In this document: positions 16,192 through 24,087 of the stretch, piece by piece
How the letters are laid out: every line of letters starts with the position of its first letter
Numbering within the stretch: position 1 is the stretch's first letter
Source: Collimonas sp. OK307
Lineage (GTDB): Bacteria; Pseudomonadota; Gammaproteobacteria; Burkholderiales; Burkholderiaceae_D
Direction: 5' to 3'
DNA length: 64,000 nt
NCBI RefSeq assembly: GCF_900113705.1
Contig: NZ_FOQI01000004.1
Location: 207,201-271,200 of the forward strand
Translations under genes and position numbers: made by a program
The notes under the pieces: model-generated
The model's input: the letters and a program-made list of their open reading frames with translations, nothing else
Told to the model about the DNA's origin: nothing
Databases searched by the model: none

Positions 16192-18276
16192 TCAAACGCC
16201 GTACTCGAGAATGTGCAAGCGATCGAAAAATATGTCATATGCATACTCGAAGGTGCTGCTTATCTTGAATCCCTTTTTAAGGTACATCCGGAACGCATCA
16301 TTCTTTCCCCACACAGCAAGAACGATGCGCCTGCTGCCTTTCCGATGAGCCAGCGATTTAATTTCTTTGAACATCATGTTGAAAAGACCTCTGCCTCGAT
16401 ATCCATGCTCTACAGCCAGGCTGGGAACAAATAGATCAGAGGCATCTGTATTTTTCGAAACAAATTCATCGTAGGCATCATCCATCGCCTTCATTTCATC
16501 TCGATAATAAGAGACCGCTTTTACCCTACCGAATTCTTCCATTGTTCCTGCGGTAAAGAATCCAGCGAACTTGCGTTCGCGATCGAACATCCCATAGATA
16601 TGCGAGATATATTGATCAATATTTTGATGTCTTTGCAATTCGACAAATGGCAAATTTAATTTATTACTAAACGAGCAGTACTCAAGATAGCTGGTGGAAA
16701 ACAGCAGTTTCGCCATGCGATTTTTATACTCTTCGCCCGGCATATTTTTTGCTGGCACGAAATGAACAGAATCAATCGATCCAGGTGTGTGTGTAGCTGA
16801 AGTCAATTCGGTTTTCTCAACTCGATTCTGGCTGAAGGAAATTGGCGCGCTGAGATGATAATTGGCCCGCGCCTGGTCTCCTTTGACCTTATGCCAAAAA
16901 TCTCTTTTCTTAATTCGCTCTGAATTTTTTGCGACCAAATACGCGCCGAACAGGGAGTTCACCCGGTCCAGTTTTTCATCATGCGACAAGAATGAATAGT
17001 AGTGACAGTTATTGACTTCGGTGCGCAGCTGCGATGGATACGCCATTCTTGGAATTTCATCGAGATAAGAAACGGCTGCGATATGCTCCAGATCCAGCGC
17101 GTTATCCAGGCGCCAATTAAGCCTTTCCAAGGTATTGATGCATCGCTTGTAGCTGTAATCCTCTTCAGCAGTTAGCGGGATTTCCACATTCGTTATTGCA
17201 TCTACTACCAGGCGCATTCCATGTAAGCCACCAATAACGGTTTCTTTTTCTCCATAGTGAAGAACAGAAAAATTTTTGCTGATGTCGTCATAGCTCTGCA
17301 GCGTATGGCCTATGTTCTGTTGCCATACTCCGTATGTAACGTCATGCAACATTGACGCATATTTTTTTGATGCTGCCGGATGGCTGGTTTGCTCAAGGAA
17401 ATTTGAAGTTATTTTTTCTAAATTTTCATTCATTTTTTCGACCAGTTTTTTTAGTGATCGATTTCCTTTTTTTGAAATCAGTACTCCATTTTCATCATTG
17501 AACAGATTCATCCAGCTCACGTTGTAATGCTGTATTTTTCCAGTGCCTTCGTCCAGTTTGAAATCCATGTAATCTGGAACTTCGGGTTTCGCCAGGAAGA
17601 TCGTGGCCGACCTGTGCGGTATGATGTCAACATCAAGGTAAATTCCGCCGAATGTCTGCAATATCACCAATCTAAAAAAATCAGATAAATTGACGAAGTA
17701 TTTTTTCTTGTGCAATTCTTTGATGAGATCAGCATTCACCGCTGCAAAATCGATCATCAGATCATGCAGACAATTAACTACCAGCACATTTTTTCCGATC
17801 GAGTAACAGCCAATGGCATATCGGCCTGCACCAACCGCCGATTTGAATAGCGGATCGTCTCGCAATTGATTCTTATCCCAGACCCAAAGAATATTGGTAT
17901 AGCTAATATTCATCGTGGACTCAATTTCACCTAGAGCCTCGCCCCATTGGCGTATCGTCTCTACCGCTATTGTCGGCAAACTTCCACCCATCCAGATACG
18001 ATGTACTAATTTTTCATCGTCACTGATTAATTGAGAAGGGATTCCGACCAATGACGAAATATTTCTTGCATCAAACGCCTCGAAACGAGAAATGACGAAT
18101 TTTTGTAATTCGCACAAACGTTCTCTATAGTTTGCTTTTAATTTATTCAGCCGTGTTTCGGCATCCGACTCATTCACTTTATTGGAGATGCAATAAGACT
18201 TCCACTCCTGGCAAGCAATGAATCCGGATTTCAAATCCCTGATTTGAATTTCATATTCGATATTGAATGTCGTCAT
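16192..18276 (-). CDS. TcdA/TcdB-type glycosyltransferase fused to GNAT acetyltransferase
   Basis: A 694-residue protein in two parts. Residues about 85-360 form a GT-A domain of the large-clostridial-toxin (TcdA/TcdB catalytic) type: HRIWMGG (92-98), LSDFFRLVILQTFGGIYLDV with the metal-binding DVD at 215-217, and VLISKKGNRS. Residues about 520-694 are a GNAT acetyltransferase with the acetyl-CoA loop GYRGRG (625-630) and VWGKNDAFRMYLKKGF. The first 80 residues are helical. There is no signal peptide or membrane segment, so it is probably cytosolic. The start at 18276 follows AGGAAAGGAA; an earlier in-frame start would run into the porin gene. Donor sugar and acceptor are unknown. Strongly AT-rich for this genome, suggesting transfer. 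Confidence 0.85.
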   Translation of the reverse strand: MTTFNIEYEIQIRDLKSGFIACQEWKSYCISNKVNESDAETRLNKLKANYRERLCELQKFVISRFEAFDARNISSLVGIPSQLISDDEKLVHRIWMGGSLPTIAVETIRQWGEALGEIESTMNISYTNILWVWDKNQLRDDPLFKSAVGAGRYAIGCYSIGKNVLVVNCLHDLMIDFAAVNADLIKELHKKKYFVNLSDFFRLVILQTFGGIYLDVDIIPHRSATIFLAKPEVPDYMDFKLDEGTGKIQHYNVSWMNLFNDENGVLISKKGNRSLKKLVEKMNENLEKITSNFLEQTSHPAASKKYASMLHDVTYGVWQQNIGHTLQSYDDISKNFSVLHYGEKETVIGGLHGMRLVVDAITNVEIPLTAEEDYSYKRCINTLERLNWRLDNALDLEHIAAVSYLDEIPRMAYPSQLRTEVNNCHYYSFLSHDEKLDRVNSLFGAYLVAKNSERIKKRDFWHKVKGDQARANYHLSAPISFSQNRVEKTELTSATHTPGSIDSVHFVPAKNMPGEEYKNRMAKLLFSTSYLEYCSFSNKLNLPFVELQRHQNIDQYISHIYGMFDRERKFAGFFTAGTMEEFGRVKAVSYYRDEMKAMDDAYDEFVSKNTDASDLFVPSLAVEHGYRGRGLFNMMFKEIKSLAHRKGSRRIVLAVWGKNDAFRMYLKKGFKISSTFEYAYDIFFDRLHILEYGV

Positions 18277-18319
18277 CTTTTCCTTTCCTCGGGACTGTTC
18301 AACGCAATCTGCAGCATCC

Positions 18320-19729
18320 TCATTGCCAGCACTTATCAAACGTACAGGCATAACCCACGATAAATTTGATATCACTACGACTTTGTTTTCCGCTGAAATT
18401 TTGTGTGACCAGGCGCCCCGGCAACAAATCAATCGTCATGTCTTTCAGCGGTCCGCCTTGAACGGCATACGAAAGACGCCCATCCAGTTCACGCATGCGG
18501 CCGGTACTGCCATCCTGATTACGCAAACCCACTGAGAGGTTGGTAGATATGCCTGCCGATAAGCCGGGAAACTGAAGGGCATCGGATAAATCGTAGTTCA
18601 GTCCCAACTTGACGACCTTTTGCCCATGCCAGACAAAATCGTCAAGCTGCCCCCAGGTCTGGATGTAATTGCGGTTGTCGCTATTTGCCCACGCGGTCAG
18701 ACGAAAATTCATTTCTCCTGAATCCGGCGCACGCGTGGTAGCGAAGCCCGCGCTCAAGGCCAACGGACCACGGGTGTAAGTAGCAGAGCTACCCAAATGC
18801 CATTCCATGGATGGGTCCGTAAACTCGGAAAGAGCAGACAGATACTTCGCACCAAACGCATAGCCAGTCACCCGCACATTTCCATTTGCAGCGTTTGCTC
18901 CGAGCGGAATTGTGGTTGCCACGGCAAGCTGCCCGTTGCGGCGGTAACCGTCTCCCTCGCCAATGCCGGCATCAACCAATGTAGATGCGGCATCCGTCGC
19001 GGCATAACGCACGCCAAGACTGTGAATGTAGTTGATCTTGTTGGCTGTACCCGCAAACGGGCCGCGATTCTGATGCCAGCCGCTGGTCATTTCGCTGTAG
19101 CGATCGTCCCACTCGTTACGAAAACGATCTGCCCAGCCGTAGCCAAACGTTAAGGCGCCAAGCTGGTATTTCGCTTGCAGGCCACGATAGGCATCTTCTA
19201 GCAAGCCGCCGGAAGTTCCCAGCGTACCGACGTCAATCGGCGTATACCCGGCCCGCAGGTACAAGCCATCGTTGCCGTTGCCATTCGTAAATTTGAGCTT
19301 GAGCGCAGCTTGTCCAATTGTTGCGTTGCTACGCTCCTGATTGTTTTCAAGATCGTGAAACAAGACCTCTGACCAACCGCGGCTTGCTCCCAGCTTGCCG
19401 CTCAGATTCGCCGTGAGGTCAAAACCTATGAGACCCCATGCGTAACCTGAGAGTGCGTCTATACCGAGCGCTACGGCAGAAACCCTGATCTGATCTTTGC
19501 CGTCACTCGTGCGGCGGTCTCGGCTATACCAGGTTGACCGAAACTTAATGTCGCTCTCGTCAAAGAAAGCCGCTCCATTTGCCGCAGATTCAATGCTGGG
19601 GGTATTGAACCGTTGCAGACCACTCATTCTGCTATCGTCAGAACTCTCCACCGGCACTTTGGCTAGGGTGAATTGGTACGACAAAAGCAACAACAAGGCT
19701 GAGCTGCCGTAACGTAATGATAATTTCAT
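18320..19729 (-). CDS. OprD-family outer membrane porin (ChiP-like role possible)
   Basis: A 469-residue outer membrane protein with a signal peptide (MKLSLRYGSSALLLLLSYQF followed by TLA) and a beta-barrel pattern ending in Trp-Gln after FIVGYACTFDKCW. OprD-family features include FFDESDIKFRSTWYSRDRR near the start, YTPIDVGTLGTSGGLLEDAY and alternating hydrophobic strands to the end. OprD porins take up specific small molecules; the enterobacterial chitoporin ChiP belongs to this family, so uptake of chitooligosaccharides or muropeptides for the genes downstream is a reasonable inference. The start at 19729 has GGAGGAG about ten bases upstream. It is the first gene of the run, 43 bases before the glycosyltransferase-GNAT gene. 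Confidence 0.85.
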   Translation of the reverse strand: MKLSLRYGSSALLLLLSYQFTLAKVPVESSDDSRMSGLQRFNTPSIESAANGAAFFDESDIKFRSTWYSRDRRTSDGKDQIRVSAVALGIDALSGYAWGLIGFDLTANLSGKLGASRGWSEVLFHDLENNQERSNATIGQAALKLKFTNGNGNDGLYLRAGYTPIDVGTLGTSGGLLEDAYRGLQAKYQLGALTFGYGWADRFRNEWDDRYSEMTSGWHQNRGPFAGTANKINYIHSLGVRYAATDAASTLVDAGIGEGDGYRRNGQLAVATTIPLGANAANGNVRVTGYAFGAKYLSALSEFTDPSMEWHLGSSATYTRGPLALSAGFATTRAPDSGEMNFRLTAWANSDNRNYIQTWGQLDDFVWHGQKVVKLGLNYDLSDALQFPGLSAGISTNLSVGLRNQDGSTGRMRELDGRLSYAVQGGPLKDMTIDLLPGRLVTQNFSGKQSRSDIKFIVGYACTFDKCWQ

Positions 19730-19755
19730 TGCGATGGGTCTCCTCCATGCAAAAT

Positions 19756-19810
19756 TGTATAAATCTCACCGTTTGGTAGCTCCAACGGTTTAACTGGTAT
19801 CTAATTGGTA
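19756..19810 (-). promoter_or_regulatory. Candidate promoter and operator of the porin/nag run
   Basis: Read on the minus strand, a possible -35 TTGGAG (19785-19780) is followed after 18 bases by TATACA (19761-19756). Three direct TACCA-type half-sites accompany it on the same strand: TACCAA (19810-19805), TACCAG (19799-19794) and TACCAA (19778-19773), spaced 11 and 21 bases, that is about one and two helical turns. A repressor or activator of the cluster could bind here; no regulator gene lies next to it. The rest of the 493-base gap to the next gene shows only a small hairpin CAGCAAC-CGT-GTTGCTG (20138-20154) and one possible short reading frame. Confidence 0.4.
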
Positions 19811-20103
19811 TTGTTAAATAAATAATAATACATTGCGAATGTGTTATCAACGGATTGGCTAAAAGATAGGAAAATACTTAAAAAGAAGATTGTTGCTTCG
19901 GGGGCAAAATCTTGGTTTTTGGCGTAAAAATCGTTGCTGGAATAAGATGCGTAGCTCTAGGAAATGCGGCAACTTCTAGCACTTTGAAGCAATCAATCCC
20001 CCTTGCAGAACCGGCTCGGCTACGCTCGCGTCAATAGCGTGGGCGGAGTTTCGGGAGAATGAGCAGCACTACATGTCGAGTACACTGAGGCGGGAGGAAG
20101 AAC

Positions 20104-20199
20104 ATGCAGAAAGCCGATGAGCGATCTGGAGGAGAGCCAGCAACCGTGTTGCTGTTGACGGCAATAAAAACAGGGGGAATTTGTCAGCCCACTACGTAG
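20104..20199 (+). CDS. Possible 31-residue small ORF
   Basis: An ATG preceded by GGGAGGAAGAAC opens a 31-codon frame (MQKADERSGGEPATVLLLTA and 11 more residues) ending in TAG 23 bases before the next gene on the same strand. Not similar to anything recognised; it contains no membrane segment. The strong ribosome binding site is the only support, so it may be a leader peptide of the CWC gene or chance. Confidence 0.22.
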   Translation: MQKADERSGGEPATVLLLTAIKTGGICQPTT

Positions 20200-20222
20200 T
20201 AGTCACGCAAAGGAAACGCACC

Positions 20223-20465
20223 ATGGCGCAATGCCCCGCCTGCCAGCAACAGTTTTCGTGTGGCGCCGGCCAACATGCGGATCAGCCTTGCTGGTGCAGC
20301 CTGCTGCCGCCGCTGGCCAACACCGGGCCGGCAGCCACGGAGTGCTATTGCCCGGACTGCCTGGAACGCTTGGTGCGGCAACAACAAACAGTTGGTGCCG
20401 ATCATGCACCGATCGCTAAGGCCCCGGGCAGCTACGCACTTCCTGGCCAGGAAAATCCAATCTGA
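20223..20465 (+). CDS. Cysteine-rich CWC family protein
   Basis: An 80-residue protein with eight cysteines in its first 46 residues: C4, C7, C13, C23, C25, C41, C43, C46. The C23-W24-C25 trio is the feature that names the CWC family, and the paired CxxC and CxC spacings suggest a zinc- or metal-binding knot. Function unknown. The start at 20223 has AAGGAA seven bases upstream; a start 42 bases earlier lacks this. The 3' end overlaps the convergent SPOR gene by 50 bases. The last 30 residues are not conserved-looking and arise largely from that overlap. Confidence 0.78.
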   Translation: MAQCPACQQQFSCGAGQHADQPCWCSLLPPLANTGPAATECYCPDCLERLVRQQQTVGADHAPIAKAPGSYALPGQENPI

Positions 20466-21105
20466 TCTTGTCGAACGCGATCTTGGCGTCGCCACCCAGA
20501 TCGCGCAACTGGAATGCCACTTTGCTGGAACTTGCAGTGCGCGTGCCGACCTTGGCGCCGCCCAGGCCACGCTTGGCCAGACTGGCGACTTGCTTTTGAG
20601 CGGCTTCATCGGTTTTGAATATGCCCAGTGAGATGCCATAGCGCAGCGCGCTGGAATCCTGTATCACGAAGAAGTCGCTGATCCCGAGCCGGCGTATTTC
20701 GTCAGCCTTTTTATCGGCCGCTTCCTTGCTGCCCAGCGACGGCAGGTACACCATGTGACTGGCCACTTCCTGCGTTTCGCGGCGAACAAATTTGACGTTC
20801 GGCGCGCGCTCCGCCAGCTTGCTCGAAAAACGCCGTGCTTCCGCCGCAGCGAAATTACCGATTTCGGTGCAAGCCACCACCGGTGCCGGGTCGGCCGCCG
20901 CCGTAGCTGGTGTTAGCGGTTCCGTACTGGCAACCGCAGCAGATGCGGCCTCTGCCACCGTCATTTTGATTTTATCCGCCTGTAACTGCTTGCTGATACG
21001 AGTCGGCTCCCGGCCATCGCTGTAGAGCGCGCCGAGATAGCCTTTTTGCATGGCGAACAACGTCGCATTCGCCAATATCAGCAGCCAGAAAATGATTTTC
21101 AACAT
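20416..21105 (-). CDS. SPOR-domain membrane protein
   Basis: A 229-residue protein with one N-terminal membrane anchor (MLKIIFWLLILANATLFAMQ), an Ala/Pro-rich linker (about 50-80) and a periplasmic SPOR-like domain (about 110-195: SHMVYLPSLGSKEAADKKAD, LRYGISLGIFKTDEAAQKQV) of the type that binds denuded glycan at the division site. It follows coaX by six bases, in the birA-coaX-SPOR order common in Burkholderiales. Its stop lies inside the end of the convergent CWC gene. Confidence 0.85.
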   Translation of the reverse strand: MLKIIFWLLILANATLFAMQKGYLGALYSDGREPTRISKQLQADKIKMTVAEAASAAVASTEPLTPATAAADPAPVVACTEIGNFAAAEARRFSSKLAERAPNVKFVRRETQEVASHMVYLPSLGSKEAADKKADEIRRLGISDFFVIQDSSALRYGISLGIFKTDEAAQKQVASLAKRGLGGAKVGTRTASSSKVAFQLRDLGGDAKIAFDKIRLDFPGQEVRSCPGP

Positions 21106-21111
21106 GATTTT

Positions 21112-21894
21112 TTATAGTGTTGCTGCAGCGGTTTGCAAACCGATCAATACCAGATTATCAACTGTTTCATGCGCTATGGACAGGTACGGCGCAACTAAAG
21201 CCGCAGAGCCGCCGGCCACGATACAAACTACGCGTTTGCCCGGCGATTGCTGGCTGTGCAAGGCAAACGCCCGTTCGATGGCGCCAACCTGCGCATTGAT
21301 GCAGCCGCTGATGATAGCGTCATCGGTATTATCGGCAAACAAGGTATTTACATGCACGTGATCGGTGATGTGCGGCAATTGCGCGGTGCTGCGCGCCAGC
21401 GAAGTCGCCATCAAACCCAGTCCCGGCAAGATCATGCCGCCGGTAAATACGCCGTCGGCGCTGACCGCATCAATCGTGGTGGCGGTACCGCAGGTGGCTA
21501 CAATCAAGGCTTGCTGCGGAAATAACCGTTGCGCCCCCAGCGCCGCAGCAAACCGGTCGCATCCCAATTGTGCAGGATCGCGATAGGCATTGCGCAGACC
21601 CGACAGTTGCGGCAACGAGGCAAACCAGTGAGGCTGCATGGCGCTGCCAAAAACTGTTTCCAGCAACGTCTGCAAACGCTCATGCGTACGCTCTCCAGCC
21701 ACATTGGAAACCAGAATGCGCGTCACCTTCACTGTCAGCTTGCGCCAGCGCGCGCTCAGCGTCACCAGCTCGCTATGCGTCGCCGAGCCGCTATCCAGCC
21801 ATTCGCCGGGCTGACCGCCAACGCCAACCTCAGGCAGCGCTGCAAGCGCCCATTTGATACGGGTATTGCCGACATCGATCAACAACATGGCCAT
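21112..21894 (-). CDS. coaX: Type III pantothenate kinase CoaX
   Basis: Catalyses the first step of coenzyme A synthesis. The 260-residue ASKHA kinase has the phosphate loop LLIDVGNTRIKWAL at the N-terminus, GCDRFAAALGAQ, ATCGTATTIDAV and GGMILPGLGLMATSLARSTA, all diagnostic of CoaX. The start may be ATG at 21894 or 21888 (two residues shorter). It begins three bases after the birA stop and is therefore probably translationally coupled. Confidence 0.95.
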   Translation of the reverse strand: MAMLLIDVGNTRIKWALAALPEVGVGGQPGEWLDSGSATHSELVTLSARWRKLTVKVTRILVSNVAGERTHERLQTLLETVFGSAMQPHWFASLPQLSGLRNAYRDPAQLGCDRFAAALGAQRLFPQQALIVATCGTATTIDAVSADGVFTGGMILPGLGLMATSLARSTAQLPHITDHVHVNTLFADNTDDAIISGCINAQVGAIERAFALHSQQSPGKRVVCIVAGGSAALVAPYLSIAHETVDNLVLIGLQTAAATL

Positions 21895-21897
21895 GGT

Positions 21898-22740
21898 TCA
21901 GTCTTCCTTTGGGCGTAATGAAATATCGCCCGCCATGATGGCTATCGGGCTATCGTCAGCCTCCGTTTGCAACAACAAGCGGCCGATCTGGTCGATGCCC
22001 AGCGCCCGCCCCTCGTGCAATGTCTTGCCCTGGTCCAGGATCAGCACCTGCTGGCCGGCAAATGCATGCAGCCGATTCCAGCGTTCGACAAAAGCCGCCA
22101 GGCCCTCGTTTTCGAATTGCCGCATGTTTTGCGCCAATCCGCTCAATAATGCGCCAAGCAACAGCGCCCGATCCTGCGCTGCCGTCACCGGCAGATTGGC
22201 GGTAGGACGGCCGATTTGTTCTTGCAACTGTTCCGGCATGGCGAGATTGATGCCGATGCCGATTACGGCCCACAATTGCTGGTCAGGCGCGGTGGCGGTT
22301 TCGATCAGGATGCCGGCCAGCTTACGGCCCTTGTGCAATACGTCGTTCGGCCATTTCAATTGCACTTCAACCCCGAAATCGGCCAGGATCTCGGCAATCG
22401 CCACACCCACCGCCAACGGCAAACCTACCAATGCCTGCAACGGGGCGGCAAACGGCCAGGCCAGCGAGAAAGTCAACGCCGCCGACGGCGCCGTCAGCCA
22501 GGCACGGCCGGCGCGGCCGCGGCCGGCAGTTTGCGTCAGCGCCACCAACAAGGTCGGCGCGTTCAACGTACGGGAATCCACGCCGCCGGCGATACGCGCC
22601 AGCAGATCAGCGTTGGTAGAACCGGTTTCGGCCACTACCTCGATCCGGCATTGCTCGGCGTGATGCCCGGCAAATGCAGCAATGCGAGCGGCGGACAAAT
22701 GGCTGGTGAGCGAAGTTGGTGCAATAGATTGTGCAGTCAT
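21898..22740 (-). CDS. birA: Biotin-[acetyl-CoA-carboxylase] ligase BirA (no DNA-binding domain)
   Basis: Attaches biotin to the carboxyl carrier protein. About 280 residues: ETGSTNADLLARI, the biotin-adenylate loop TQTAGRGRAGRAW, KWPNDVLHKGRKLAGILIET and a C-terminal SH3-like domain (QIGRLLLQTEADDSPIAIMA, then GDISLRP). The N-terminal winged helix of bifunctional BirA is absent, so it cannot act as a repressor. The start is placed at 22740 (MTAQSIAPTS); in-frame starts at 22749 or 22788 are also possible. First gene of the birA-coaX-SPOR operon, divergent from the lipid transporter genes. Confidence 0.92.
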   Translation of the reverse strand: MTAQSIAPTSLTSHLSAARIAAFAGHHAEQCRIEVVAETGSTNADLLARIAGGVDSRTLNAPTLLVALTQTAGRGRAGRAWLTAPSAALTFSLAWPFAAPLQALVGLPLAVGVAIAEILADFGVEVQLKWPNDVLHKGRKLAGILIETATAPDQQLWAVIGIGINLAMPEQLQEQIGRPTANLPVTAAQDRALLLGALLSGLAQNMRQFENEGLAAFVERWNRLHAFAGQQVLILDQGKTLHEGRALGIDQIGRLLLQTEADDSPIAIMAGDISLRPKED

Positions 22741-22962
22741 GCCGCGCATTGTAGCGGGAGTTATAGAGAAATGCGGCTCGCCACCCATGGGATTACATGC
22801 AAAAACACAATAAAAAACAACGTGCGGGCAATCCCTATGGCATATTTCTCAGGAATCGTTACCGCGAGGCGTTAATTGACTTTCACTTATCCGATTGCGT
22901 GCCGGACTGGTTTTATCAATACTGCAATAGTGCTAATAGCAATTCTCCCTTAAACTGATGCG

Positions 22963-24087
22963 ATGCCGAATCCAGACTCCACCACTCCCGTTCTCGATAT
23001 TAAAGATGGCAGCCTGGTTGCCGCACGCGGTGACTGGCAAGTGCATGCCTTGACGCAACCGGGGGTGATCAAGACGCTGCAAGCCAAATTGAGAGCACTC
23101 TCCAGGCAAACCGGTCCGCTGCGCTGGGATCTGTCGGATATCGGCACGCTGGACCATATCGGCGCGCAATTATTGTGGAACGCCTGGGGCAAAACCCGTC
23201 CGGAACAATTGACCGTAGCACCGCAACACCGCGATTTCTTCCAGCGCCTGGCCAGCGCCGGCGCGCTGACATTGCCGCCCAAACCACCGCGTCGCCGCTT
23301 GTTCAATGCAATCTACGACATGGGCAGGGAAACCTTGAATCACGTGACCGGCTTTATTACCCTGCTGGGACAGCTGGTGCTGGATTTCCTGCGCATGCTG
23401 CAAGTGCCCCAACGCGGGCCATGGAAAGAGATTTCCGCCAATGTCTATCATGTCGGCTACCAGGCATTGGGAATTACTGCGCTGGTCGGCTTCCTGATCG
23501 GCGTCGTGCTGTCGTTTTTATCCGCGCAACAATTGCATACCTTTGGCGGCGATATCTACCTGGTGAATATTCTCGGCATGAGTATCATCCGCGAACTGGG
23601 GCCGTTGCTGGCCGCGATCCTGGTGGCCGGCCGTTCCGGTTCGGCGATCACTGCGCAACTGGGCGTGATGCGCGTCACCGAAGAACTCGATGCGATGCTG
23701 GTGATGGGCTTGCCGCATGGCTTCAGGCTGGTGTTGCCGCGGGTGCTGGCTTTGCTGGTGGCAATGCCTTTGCTGGTAATCTGGACCGATGCAATTGCAC
23801 TTCTTGGCGGGATGGTCGCAGCGCAATTGCAACTGGGTTTGTCGCCCACCTATTTCCTGCAGCAGTTGCCGAATGCGGTACCGTTACCCAATTATCTGAT
23901 CGGCCTCGGCAAAGGCGCAGTGTTCGGTGGTTTGATTGCGATGGTGGCCTGCTATTTCGGCCTGCGCATTGAACCCAACACGGAAAGCCTGGGGCATGGA
24001 ACTACCACTTCGGTAGTGACCGCGATCACTATCGTCATCGTCGCCGACGCCGTGTTTGCGATTATTTTCAGCGGCGTGGGATTCTGA
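22963..24087 (+). CDS. MlaE-like ABC permease with N-terminal STAS domain
   Basis: A 374-residue inner-membrane permease of the MlaE family (phospholipid transport between inner and outer membranes). Residues about 10-105 form a STAS/MlaB-like domain (LRWDLSDIGTLDHIGAQLLW); about 120-374 is the MlaE part with the coupling segment IRELGPLLAAILVAGRSGSA and AQLGVMRVTEELDAMLVMGL. In the E. coli Mla system the STAS protein MlaB is separate; here it is fused. The stop codon overlaps the start of the ATPase gene in TGATG. First of four genes for one transporter. Confidence 0.9.
   Translation: MPNPDSTTPVLDIKDGSLVAARGDWQVHALTQPGVIKTLQAKLRALSRQTGPLRWDLSDIGTLDHIGAQLLWNAWGKTRPEQLTVAPQHRDFFQRLASAGALTLPPKPPRRRLFNAIYDMGRETLNHVTGFITLLGQLVLDFLRMLQVPQRGPWKEISANVYHVGYQALGITALVGFLIGVVLSFLSAQQLHTFGGDIYLVNILGMSIIRELGPLLAAILVAGRSGSAITAQLGVMRVTEELDAMLVMGLPHGFRLVLPRVLALLVAMPLLVIWTDAIALLGGMVAAQLQLGLSPTYFLQQLPNAVPLPNYLIGLGKGAVFGGLIAMVACYFGLRIEPNTESLGHGTTTSVVTAITIVIVADAVFAIIFSGVGF

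Noticed and set aside
16192..18276. Secreted toxin with immunity gene
   Set aside because: No signal peptide, no translocation or secretion-tag domain, and the neighbouring dioxygenase does not look like an immunity protein.
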